From contig NZ_CP034464.1 in NCBI RefSeq assembly GCF_003955735.1, positions 2,356,001 through 2,420,000 of the forward strand: DNA of 64,000 nucleotides, given 5' to 3'. Below the pieces are notes generated by a model that saw only the letters and a list, made by a program, of their open reading frames with translations, ran no database searches and was not told the origin of the DNA. Below are positions 36,097-44,106 of this stretch, in pieces (the first letter of the stretch is position 1; each line of letters begins with the position of its first letter). The DNA is from Undibacterium parvum (GTDB lineage Bacteria > Pseudomonadota > Gammaproteobacteria > Burkholderiales > Burkholderiaceae_D). The translations under genes were made by a program, and so were the position numbers.

Positions 36097-36501
36097 ATGA
36101 TCAATGCAATCGACATGACCAACGCCAGCGGAGATTTTGCGCGCGTTAGGCGTATCGTTAAAACGGATGAGTTTTCATCCGTTTTTCGTTTGCGCCCCGT
36201 ACAAAGAACGGCACATTTCGTTTTGTATGCCCGTCCGACTGCCTTGGAGCACGCCCGCTTGGGTGTGGTTGCGGCAAAGCGATTTGCCCCGCGCGCAGCA
36301 ACGCGCAATGCAATCAAACGTGTGACACGCGAAGTGTTTCGACAATCGACATTAATTAATGTCGATTGCATAGTGCGTTTGTCTAAACCGGTCAATAGCA
36401 AGGCAGGTCCTGCCACTACCGCCCAACTTAAACGTGAGTTGAGGGTGGAAATCCTGCGTCTGTTTGCTTCACAAAAAATTCCGGTCGAACCCGCATCATG
36501 A
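36097..36501 (+). CDS. rnpA: Ribonuclease P protein component
   Basis: A 134-residue basic protein that assists the catalytic RNA of RNase P in removing 5' leaders from tRNA precursors. The characteristic ATRNAIKRVTREVFRQ is the RNR signature, preceded by RLGVVAAKRFAPRAA. ATG 36097 is used; an in-frame ATG six codons later (36115) is an alternative. The last codons overlap the yidD ATG by 4 nt (ATGA), showing translational coupling. Function and position after rpmH are standard. Confidence 0.96.
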   Translation: MINAIDMTNASGDFARVRRIVKTDEFSSVFRLRPVQRTAHFVLYARPTALEHARLGVVAAKRFAPRAATRNAIKRVTREVFRQSTLINVDCIVRLSKPVNSKAGPATTAQLKRELRVEILRLFASQKIPVEPAS

Positions 36502-36770
36502 AATCCTTGCTGCTACTGTTACTACGCGGATATAAACTAATGATCAGCCCTATGTTAGGGCAGCGCTGCCGTTTTTATCCTAGTTGTTCCGAGTATGCGG
36601 CAGAAGCCATCCGCGAATATGGTGCTTGCCAAGGTAGTTTGATGGCAGGAAAGCGCCTGTGTAAATGCCATCCGTGGCATCCCGGCGGCGTGGATAATGT
36701 TCCACCCAAGGCTGAAAAACAAACATCTGCCCCCACATCTGTTGCGGGTCATTCTTCTAAACTCTCCTAA
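36498..36770 (+). CDS. yidD: Membrane protein insertion efficiency factor YidD
   Basis: A 90-residue protein associated with the inner membrane through an amphipathic N-terminus. The three-cysteine core GQRCRFYPSCSEYAAEAIRE and KCHPWHPGG define the family, which aids YidC-dependent protein insertion. It overlaps rnpA by 4 nt and is followed 18 nt later by yidC. Confidence 0.96.
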   Translation: MKSLLLLLLRGYKLMISPMLGQRCRFYPSCSEYAAEAIREYGACQGSLMAGKRLCKCHPWHPGGVDNVPPKAEKQTSAPTSVAGHSSKLS

Positions 36771-36788
36771 TCTTCGTCAAATACACAA

Positions 36789-38474
36789 ATGGATATCAAA
36801 CGTACCGTGCTGTGGGTTGTTTTTTCGATGTCGCTGTTGATCCTCTGGGACAACTGGATGCGCCATAGCGGCAAGCAATCTATGTTTTTCCCTACACCAA
36901 CTGCGCAACAGAGCAAGAATACGGCTGCATCGGCCAGCGCAACTGCCAATGCACCCAAGGCTTTAGCTGACGCCACGGCTGCCAGTGGCACTGCTGTTGC
37001 CGCAGATACGCCAGCTATTAAGAGTGAAATCATTACCATCACCACGGATTTGATCAAGGCGGATATCGATACCATAGGCGGCGAAGTAAAACGCCTAGAG
37101 CTGCTTAAACACAAAGATAGCCATGACCACAGCAAAAACGTGGTGCTGTTCACGCAAGATGCGAAACGCACTTACTTGGCACAGACAGGTTTGTTAGGCG
37201 GTAATTTCCCTAATCATAAATCCGGCTTTATCGCTAAACCAGGTGTACGTAGCTTGGGCGATGGTAACCAGGTTCAATTGGTATTGGAGTCCGAGCAGGC
37301 TGGCGTCAAGCTGACGAAAACTTTTACCTTCAAAAAAGCTGACTACGTTATCGACGTCAAGCATGAAGTAAGCAATAACAGCGCGGCTGCGATTACGCCA
37401 TCCCTGTATTTGCAATTATTGCATGACGGTACTAAACCTGAAAGCGGTGGCATGTTCTCAGGTAGCGGCGACTTTTTTGCACCTGCTGTGTACACCGATG
37501 CAGACAAATTTCAGAAGCTTGATTTTGAAAAAATTGGTAAACAAGAAACTGAAAAACTTGGCTCTAGTAATAGCAACCATGCGACTAAGGCCGATAACGG
37601 TTGGGTTTCTGTGATTGAACATTTCTTCGTCTCTGCATTTATTCCACAAGATAAAACACAGCGCGAAATTTTCACTAAAAAAGTCGATACCAATCTGTAC
37701 GCAGTGGGCAGTATCTTGCCTATGGGAACGATCGCTCCAGGTGCGACAGTGTCAATGGATGCTCGTTTGTATTCCGGTCCGCAAGAATCGGCATTATTGG
37801 AAAAAGTCACACCGGGTTTAGAGCTGGTGAAGGACTATGGCGTATTGACGATAGTTGCCAAGCCGCTGTTTTGGTTGATGGAATTGATCCACAAATTATT
37901 GGGTAACTGGGGTTGGACTATCGTGGTCTTCACCATTGCTATCAAACTTGCTTTGTTCCCCTTATCGGCTGCCGGTTACCGCAGTATGGCGAAGATGAAA
38001 GTGGTCACACCAAAAATGACTGCGGTGCGCGAGCAATACAAAAATGATCCGCAGAAAATGAATCAGGCGATGATGGAGTTGTACAAGAAAGAAAAAATCA
38101 ATCCGCTTGGTGGTTGCTTGCCTATCTTGATCCAAATGCCGGTGTTCTTGTCTTTGTATTGGGTCTTGCAAGCCAGCGTAGAAATGCGCGGTGCGCCTTG
38201 GGTGGGCTGGATCACTGATCTGACTGCACCAGATCCTTGGTATATATTGCCAGTGATCTACGCGATCTCTATGTATATCACGACCAAGCTCAATCCTGCG
38301 CCTGCTGATCCTATGCAAGCGAAGATGATGCTGTTCATGCCTTTGGCTTTTTCGGTGATGTTCTTCTTCTTTCCGTCTGGCTTGGTACTGTACTGGGTAG
38401 TGAATAACGTGTTGTCGATTGCCCAGCAATGGGTGATTAATAACAAAATGATCCCAGCTGAACATAAGTCTTGA
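36789..38474 (+). CDS. yidC: Membrane protein insertase YidC
   Basis: A 561-residue inner-membrane insertase. An N-terminal anchor (about 5-22; TVLWVVFSMSLLILWDNW) leads into a large periplasmic beta-supersandwich domain (about 70-345) after an Ala/Thr-rich linker. The C-terminal Oxa1-like core (about 360-555) contains the helices around GWTIVVFTIAIKLALFPLSA, with the functional arginine expected in KLALFPL-SAAGYRSMAKMK, and INPLGGCLPILIQMPVFLSL. Length and layout are normal for proteobacterial YidC. It inserts proteins with or without SecYEG. A terminator follows immediately. Confidence 0.98.
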   Translation: MDIKRTVLWVVFSMSLLILWDNWMRHSGKQSMFFPTPTAQQSKNTAASASATANAPKALADATAASGTAVAADTPAIKSEIITITTDLIKADIDTIGGEVKRLELLKHKDSHDHSKNVVLFTQDAKRTYLAQTGLLGGNFPNHKSGFIAKPGVRSLGDGNQVQLVLESEQAGVKLTKTFTFKKADYVIDVKHEVSNNSAAAITPSLYLQLLHDGTKPESGGMFSGSGDFFAPAVYTDADKFQKLDFEKIGKQETEKLGSSNSNHATKADNGWVSVIEHFFVSAFIPQDKTQREIFTKKVDTNLYAVGSILPMGTIAPGATVSMDARLYSGPQESALLEKVTPGLELVKDYGVLTIVAKPLFWLMELIHKLLGNWGWTIVVFTIAIKLALFPLSAAGYRSMAKMKVVTPKMTAVREQYKNDPQKMNQAMMELYKKEKINPLGGCLPILIQMPVFLSLYWVLQASVEMRGAPWVGWITDLTAPDPWYILPVIYAISMYITTKLNPAPADPMQAKMMLFMPLAFSVMFFFFPSGLVLYWVVNNVLSIAQQWVINNKMIPAEHKS

Positions 38475-38495
38475 TTTACGCATCTATGTAAATAG

Positions 38496-38526
38496 AAAAA
38501 AGCCCATGCGAGCATGGGCTTTTTTT
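38496..38526 (+). terminator. Rho-independent terminator after yidC
   Basis: AGCCCATGC and GCATGGGCT form a 9-bp stem with a 2-nt loop at 38501-38520, flanked by an A-run and TTTTTT. It should stop the rpmH-yidC transcript before mnmE. Confidence 0.9.
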
Positions 38527-38611
38527 ATGGCAAAGCCACAAGTCATGTAGTATTTAGATCACACGCACTATAAATTTTTTGCGGGTTAAGCCTGCAAGGT
38601 TAAAATTCCTT

Positions 38612-40030
38612 ATGAACCATCACAGTACTTATGACCCAACTCCCATCACCGCGATTGCTACGGCACCCGGTCGTGGCGGCATAGGCGTAGTCCGCATATC
38701 TGGCAAAGATCTTGCGCCCATCGTCAGTGCCTTGTTTGGCGTTGCCCAATTAAAACCGCGGCATGCCACTTATTTGCCGTTTACCCAGGCCGATGGCAGC
38801 GTGATTGATCAGGGCTTAGCCATTTTTTTTAAGGCACCAAATTCGTATACCGGAGAGGATGTGCTTGAGTTACAAGGACATGGCGGTCCTGTCGTAATGC
38901 AGATGTTGCTGGCGCGCTGCCTGGAGGCCGGTAAAGACGCCGGTCTGCGATTGGCACAACCTGGTGAATTTACTCAACGCGCATTCTTGAACGATAAGCT
39001 TGATCTAGCGCAGGCCGAAGCAGTTGCTGATCTGATTGAGGCATCTACCGAGGCGGCGGCAAAATCGGCATCACAATCCTTATCCGGCGCCTTCTCAACA
39101 GTCATTAATGCTTTGGTAGAAAAAGTGGTGCACTTGCGTATGTTGGTCGAGGCGACCTTGGATTTCCCTGAAGAAGAAATCGACTTTCTGGAAAAATCGA
39201 ACGCACGTGGTCAATTATTAACGATACAAGACGCACTTCAAAAAGTCTTTGAGCAAGCCGCACAAGGGGCATTGTTACGTAGCGGTCTGAATATAGTGCT
39301 GGCAGGTCAGCCAAATGTAGGCAAATCATCTTTGCTCAATGCTTTGGCCGGCGATGATGTCGCCATCGTTACCCCGATTGCCGGAACCACCCGTGATAAG
39401 GTCACAGAAACCATACACATAGAAGGCATCCCGCTCAATATCATCGATACGGCCGGGATACGACACGATCACGATGAGCCAGAGTTCGGTGAGAACATCG
39501 ACGTGATCGACGCGGTTGAACGTATAGGAATAGAACGCACTTGGGCCGAAGTCGAAAAAGCTGACGTCATCTTGCATCTTCTTGATGCCAGCCGTGGCCC
39601 AACCCGTGCCGATGAGGCTATCGTTGCCAGATTCCCCGATGGCGTGCCGGTGATCCGCATCTGGAATAAGATCGATGTTTCTGGTCATCATGCTAGCGTT
39701 GATGAAATGGAAGACGCGACGCATATCTATTTGTCGGCGCAAGAGCATCTGGGCATGGATTTATTGCGCAAAGAGTTGTTGCGCATCGCTGGCTGGCAAC
39801 AGACTGGTGAATCCCTCTACCTGGCGCGCGAACGTCATCTGATCGCGCTCAAGCAGGCACGTGAACATCTCGAATTTGCGGCCAGCTATGCTGCGCAAAA
39901 CGATCAATCTTTGGATTTATTCGCCGAAGAATTGAGATTGACCCAGGATAGACTCAACAGCATTACCGGTGAATTTACTTCTGATGACTTGCTCGGAGTG
40001 ATTTTTTCGCGTTTCTGCATAGGGAAATAA
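38612..40030 (+). CDS. mnmE: tRNA modification GTPase MnmE (TrmE)
   Basis: A 472-residue GTPase which with MnmG makes 5-carboxymethylaminomethyluridine at wobble position 34 of certain tRNAs. The N-terminal domain has [14 protein letters not shown]; the G domain shows [14 protein letters not shown] (P-loop), TRDKVTE, DTAG and NKID; the C-terminal FCIGK carries the essential cysteine. I use ATG 38612; the longer frame from 38579 adds 11 unconserved residues. The place after yidC and a terminator is conventional. Confidence 0.97.
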   Translation: MNHHSTYDPTPITAIATAPGRGGIGVVRISGKDLAPIVSALFGVAQLKPRHATYLPFTQADGSVIDQGLAIFFKAPNSYTGEDVLELQGHGGPVVMQMLLARCLEAGKDAGLRLAQPGEFTQRAFLNDKLDLAQAEAVADLIEASTEAAAKSASQSLSGAFSTVINALVEKVVHLRMLVEATLDFPEEEIDFLEKSNARGQLLTIQDALQKVFEQAAQGALLRSGLNIVLAGQPNVGKSSLLNALAGDDVAIVTPIAGTTRDKVTETIHIEGIPLNIIDTAGIRHDHDEPEFGENIDVIDAVERIGIERTWAEVEKADVILHLLDASRGPTRADEAIVARFPDGVPVIRIWNKIDVSGHHASVDEMEDATHIYLSAQEHLGMDLLRKELLRIAGWQQTGESLYLARERHLIALKQAREHLEFAASYAAQNDQSLDLFAEELRLTQDRLNSITGEFTSDDLLGVIFSRFCIGK

Positions 40031-40149
40031 AAATTCCTAACACTTTCTTATTTTATTAACTATATTGTAAAGGGTTTAAGTTTAATTTAAGTGCGCTGTT
40101 CTGTTTTTCGAAGTGGTTTTTAGAAAACTCATTTTCAAAGGAGAGCAGT

Positions 40150-41346
40150 GTGAATCAGCTCAAAAACCTGATTGCATCGCCGCAATTGCTATTCGCTAAG
40201 GCCCAAATGCTTGGCCAAAATAGCAGCAATGCGGTGGATCGTTTATACGGTTTCGATAGCTTCAATAAAGACGAAAAATGGAAGCTGGCGTTTTTTGAGG
40301 CAATGCGAGAAACTCTGCATATCCAATATCAGGACTATGATTTTTATCGCCAACTGATGTACTTATCAGATTGTAACTTGGCGTCTTTGCAGGGTTTTGA
40401 TGATCTCCTAAATATTCCGTATATCACTTCTGCAGTACTCAAAAAATATAGCTTAAGTAGTAGTGCGCATGCAGCGCCCGCACTGAGTATTCTGTCCTCC
40501 GGAACGAGTGGACAAAAGGCGGAAATTACTATCGATGAGACTTCTTTAGTACGCATCGTCGCTGGGATACTCAAGGTCTACGCTGAGTTTGGATTGGCTA
40601 GTAAGCAAGCGGCCAACTATTTGTTCGCAGGCTATAGCCCAGATGCCTCGAATGGCGCTGGCACGGCAGGTACCGATAGCGTGGTGTCACAGCTTACCCC
40701 GAGTTTGGCAAATTTTTATGCGCTCGATCTGGACCAAAATGGTCACACCGTATTTTTACTTGAGCGCGCAGTTGAGACCTTAAGAGCCTACGTGCTGGCA
40801 GAACAGCCCATTCGAATATTGGGCTTTCTACACTACAGTTGCGAGATCATCAAAGCCTATCATCAAAAATATGGGGAAGTGAAATTTCCAGAAGATAGTT
40901 ATATTTTGAGCGGTGGAGGCTGGAAAGAGTTCGCGCATTTGTACGGTGAAGATTTTAATCTGTACACTTATCTAGCCAGCCTTAGCAATCTGCCAGCTTC
41001 GGCTATCCGCGATTCTTACTCTCTGGTTGAGCATCCAGCGCTCTATGTGGCCTGCGAGAAAAACAAATTGCATGTTTCGGCTCTGGCTCATGTGGTGATA
41101 CGCGATCTTAGAACTATGGAGCCGCTCACGTATGGGGAGACTGGTTTAGTTCAACTATTTACCCCTATCTTGCAAAGCTATCCCTCGGCTTCCTTACTTA
41201 GTTCGGATTTGGGGTATCTAGAGCAGCATTGCACATGTGGTCGTTCAGGAGATTATTTGACCATCTTAGGACGAGGAGGCTCGAAAAAAGCCATGACCTG
41301 CGCCCTCAATGCAGAGCAATATATCCAGAAGGGGCGGTCATGCTAA
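40150..41346 (+). CDS. LuxE-like acyl-protein synthetase
   Basis: A 398-residue adenylate-forming protein. The start is GTG 40150 with AAAGGAG 6 nt upstream. SSGTSGQKAEITID near 117-130 is the family nucleotide-binding (P-loop-like) motif, and ILSGGGWKEF is conserved in LuxE. In luminous bacteria LuxE activates fatty acid as acyl-AMP, takes the acyl group on a C-terminal cysteine and hands it to LuxC; here Cys361, Cys363 and Cys384 are candidates. The stop overlaps the LuxC-like start by 7 nt, so the two are coupled. No luxAB or luxD is present, so light production is not implied. Confidence 0.85.
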   Translation: MNQLKNLIASPQLLFAKAQMLGQNSSNAVDRLYGFDSFNKDEKWKLAFFEAMRETLHIQYQDYDFYRQLMYLSDCNLASLQGFDDLLNIPYITSAVLKKYSLSSSAHAAPALSILSSGTSGQKAEITIDETSLVRIVAGILKVYAEFGLASKQAANYLFAGYSPDASNGAGTAGTDSVVSQLTPSLANFYALDLDQNGHTVFLLERAVETLRAYVLAEQPIRILGFLHYSCEIIKAYHQKYGEVKFPEDSYILSGGGWKEFAHLYGEDFNLYTYLASLSNLPASAIRDSYSLVEHPALYVACEKNKLHVSALAHVVIRDLRTMEPLTYGETGLVQLFTPILQSYPSASLLSSDLGYLEQHCTCGRSGDYLTILGRGGSKKAMTCALNAEQYIQKGRSC

Positions 41347-42641
41347 ATAAGAGCTTTCAATTTGGGCGTATGCTAAACAGTAGCGCACCGATACACGCAA
41401 ACGACCTTCAATCTTTGCTTGAGACAGGTAAGACACTGGCACTAAGTCCACCTCCTTCTCTAGATAAAACTATAGATATTCTGGCCAGACTGGGCAAACT
41501 CTGGAGCGATGAAAGCAATATTTTCCATAAGCGTATCTTGGCGCACTTAGAAAACTCTGGAATAGTCGGCAGTTCGATTATCCTGTTTTTTAATGAGTGC
41601 GCGCAATTTTTTTCAAGACCAACGCTAGAACAAAGATGGCAAGCAGCCATAGGTAATAAATTAGTCTGCCCAGTCGGTCTGGTACTACATATAGGCGCAA
41701 CCAATACCCTAGTGTCTGGCTTAGATGGCCTGGTCGATGGCCTACTCTCCGGCAATATCAATTTTTATAAATTCTCCAGCGCGGATGGCGGCGTGCCCGG
41801 CATCTTTCTCGAAAGCCTGCTGGACGCAGACGTCGATCAAGTATTGGTCACTCGGCTTGTTGCTTTTTGTTGGAAAGGTGGCGATAAAGAGATAGAAATA
41901 TTATTTAAAAACAGTGTTGATAGAATTATCGTTTGGGGCGGTATGGATGCCGTGATGAGCTGGCGTGCCGATCTGGGCTACACGGCAAGGATACTCAGCC
42001 ATGGTCCGAAATACGGGATTGGCGTATTGACCGCAGCGGGTCTGAAAGACGCTCAACTAGAAAGCTTATGTAAAAACATAGTGATGGACGTCAGTATGTG
42101 GGATCAAAAAGCTTGCAATAATTTGCAAGCGCTGTTTGTCGAAAGTAAAATTTCTAATCAACAATTTGAGCGTTTCCTGGATTGTTTGCATGCGAGCTTC
42201 CAATCGGTTTACGCTGATGCGCCAGCAATGCGTAGTAGCGACGACTATGTCGATATCATTAATGCCAGAGAGGATATCAAGGCCGAGAGTATTCTCAATG
42301 GAGGAGTGAAGCTGCATTGTCCCAAAGAAAATTCATGGACAACCGCAGTTTGGAGTCAGTGGAAGTCCGGCTTGATACCCTCTCCTTTATGCCGTTTTTT
42401 ACACATCCTTAAGTACGACGATGTGACGGCCATCTTGCAAGGACTTAAAGATGAAAAATACTGGATGCAGACTATGGGTTGCTGCGGATCCATTAATGAA
42501 AGTGAACGCTTACTGAGTATGGCCAAGTTGCTGGGTATCACCAGAGTGTGTGGGTTTGGCAATATGGTACTAAGTTCGCCAACGCAAGCGCATGACGGCG
42601 GCTATGATTTGACCCAATTGGTCAACATCATGGCTGAGTAA
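41340..42641 (+). CDS. LuxC-like acyl-CoA/acyl-protein reductase
   Basis: A 433-residue aldehyde-dehydrogenase-superfamily reductase that should make fatty aldehyde from a LuxE-bound or CoA-bound acyl group with NADPH. The catalytic thiol is expected in DVSMWDQKACNNLQALFVE (Cys259). PVGLVLHIGATNTLVSG is the nucleotide-binding region. ATG 41340 follows AAGGGG and lies within the LuxE stop region; the longer frame from 41229 is the overlap. The 3' end overlaps by 14 bp with the convergent pseudopilin gene. Substrate and role are unknown. Confidence 0.87.
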   Translation: MLNKSFQFGRMLNSSAPIHANDLQSLLETGKTLALSPPPSLDKTIDILARLGKLWSDESNIFHKRILAHLENSGIVGSSIILFFNECAQFFSRPTLEQRWQAAIGNKLVCPVGLVLHIGATNTLVSGLDGLVDGLLSGNINFYKFSSADGGVPGIFLESLLDADVDQVLVTRLVAFCWKGGDKEIEILFKNSVDRIIVWGGMDAVMSWRADLGYTARILSHGPKYGIGVLTAAGLKDAQLESLCKNIVMDVSMWDQKACNNLQALFVESKISNQQFERFLDCLHASFQSVYADAPAMRSSDDYVDIINAREDIKAESILNGGVKLHCPKENSWTTAVWSQWKSGLIPSPLCRFLHILKYDDVTAILQGLKDEKYWMQTMGCCGSINESERLLSMAKLLGITRVCGFGNMVLSSPTQAHDGGYDLTQLVNIMAE

Positions 42642-43227
42642 GATTAAATAGACTGCCTTGTGAGCCTGGCTTAACTGCATCTGTAGCTGATGTCGGTAAG
42701 GGAGCAAGAGGCGCCGGCTTAGGAGCAATCGCAGGTTGGTTTAATAGTCGCGCTTCACGTCCCACAAATTTCCATTCACTAAGATGCGTCTTGTTTTCAA
42801 ACTGCTCAAAGCCAGGCGCAAAGTTTCCCTGTTTGATAGGTTTTGCATTCGATAAGCTATACACGCCTACGATACTCAGCTTATCTAAACCCATTACAAA
42901 GCCCCACTTAGTCTCACCGCTAATTGGGTCTGCATATAAAGTACGTAAGTGCCGCTTGGTGCTGGGGAAGCGCGGATCGCGCAATAACTGATCGAGTGTA
43001 GTGGGGCTTCGACGTTGTTCTGGCCCTGAAGCTTCCGCGTAACTGTTAAAGGCTGAGGTGAAGGCCGCACCGATTTCCAGCAAGTCTTGCTCCGCCGCAC
43101 GGCGTTGTAACAAGGCTCCCATTTTCAAGGTACTGGCCGCGACTAATCCTATGATCGCTACTAAGACGATCAAACCCACATAGGTGAAGCCAGATTGAAT
43201 TTGTCGAGCGCTAGTTTTCACCCTCAT
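42628..43227 (-). CDS. Type II secretion-like minor pseudopilin (no Glu5)
   Basis: A 199-residue prepilin-like protein. After a 12-residue leader the signature SGFTYVGLIVLVAIIGLVAA shows cleavage between Gly and Phe by a prepilin peptidase, then a hydrophobic helix. At position +5 Gly replaces the usual Glu, as in some minor pseudopilins that sit at the tip. The C-terminal proline/alanine tail (about 165-199) is unusual. It is the last gene of the secretion operon; its end overlaps the LuxC-like gene by 14 bp. Confidence 0.78.
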   Translation of the reverse strand: MRVKTSARQIQSGFTYVGLIVLVAIIGLVAASTLKMGALLQRRAAEQDLLEIGAAFTSAFNSYAEASGPEQRRSPTTLDQLLRDPRFPSTKRHLRTLYADPISGETKWGFVMGLDKLSIVGVYSLSNAKPIKQGNFAPGFEQFENKTHLSEWKFVGREARLLNQPAIAPKPAPLAPLPTSATDAVKPGSQGSLFNLTQP

Positions 43228-43231
43228 GCCA

Positions 43232-43627
43232 TCACCAGTCTAGATAGGGTTTACCATTACGATCATTGCCGCTGGCACCACTTTTGATGTTGTAGACATT
43301 ACCTTTAGTGTCATCTTCTGGTGCCAAGATAATCCAGGTTTCCGTGCTTTCTGTAATCGGATCGATAGGTAGGGCTTTGAGATATTTTTTCTCGACCAGT
43401 TGCACTAGGGTTTCTGGATAGCGCCCAGTGTCGGCATAATATTGATCTATCGTGCTGCGCATATTCCGTAAATTATCGGCCAGCATGGCCTCCTTCGCCG
43501 CATCTATGGTGGGGAAATAGCGCGGTACCGCCAGTGTCAACATCAGGGCGATAATGCCCAAGACCACCAATAATTCTATCAGCGTAAATCCCATACCTCG
43601 TCGCGTTAGACTTTTCATGTTTACCAT
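43232..43627 (-). CDS. Type II secretion pseudopilin (GspG-like)
   Basis: A 131-residue prepilin. The GFTLIELLVVLGIIALML signature has the cleavage Gly, Phe+1 and Glu+5; YYADTGRYPETLVQLVEKKY and a typical calcium-loop end (NIKSGASGNDRNGKPYLDW) follow. It starts at 43627 overlapping the preceding stop by 7 nt; ATG 43618 is an alternative. It is one of three pseudopilin genes at the 3' end of the operon. Confidence 0.85.
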   Translation of the reverse strand: MVNMKSLTRRGMGFTLIELLVVLGIIALMLTLAVPRYFPTIDAAKEAMLADNLRNMRSTIDQYYADTGRYPETLVQLVEKKYLKALPIDPITESTETWIILAPEDDTKGNVYNIKSGASGNDRNGKPYLDW

Positions 43628-44106
43628 TTTCTATACGGAATGCCGTTCAGGCCCAGTTTTTCCGAGGTCGAGTAAATGTCATAAACATCGGCGCCTTCAC
43701 GCGGATCACTGGCCTCGCTGGCATAGCTGCGCTTGCCCCAAGTTTGAGACTCACTCAGCTCGGTATTGGGGTTGAATGGGTCGCGTGGTAAACGCCGCAA
43801 AAAAAACAGCTTCGCATGTTTGGGGCTGCTCAGATCCGTGACGCCTTCCACGAGTAATTCCAAACTCTCCGGATAAGAATTTCCAGCGCCCGATCTGACG
43901 ATACGACCTTCATCCGCCGCTGCTTTATAGGCATCAATGGCATGTCGTATCTCGTTCAATGCGGTACGCAATTGCCGTTCTTGCTGACGTTGTTGCGCCA
44001 CCTGTTTCACTGGAATAGCCAGGCTAGCCAGCAAACCTAGAATCGCCAGAGTAACTAACAATTCTATGAGGGTAAAGCCGCGCAATTTATAGCACTGGGT
44101 GGACAT
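43621..44106 (-). CDS. Type II secretion pseudopilin (GspG-like)
   Basis: A 161-residue prepilin: 10-residue leader, then GFTLIELLVTLAILGLLASL with Glu+5. The C-terminal part, DLSSPKHAKLFFLRRLPRDP with YDIYSTSEKLGLNGIPYRKW, follows the GspG-like fold. The ATG overlaps the secretin stop codon (TAATG). Confidence 0.85.
   Translation of the reverse strand: MSTQCYKLRGFTLIELLVTLAILGLLASLAIPVKQVAQQRQQERQLRTALNEIRHAIDAYKAAADEGRIVRSGAGNSYPESLELLVEGVTDLSSPKHAKLFFLRRLPRDPFNPNTELSESQTWGKRSYASEASDPREGADVYDIYSTSEKLGLNGIPYRKW

Noticed and set aside
40150..42641. Bioluminescence operon
   Set aside because: Only LuxE- and LuxC-like genes are present; no luciferase subunits or LuxD in the window.
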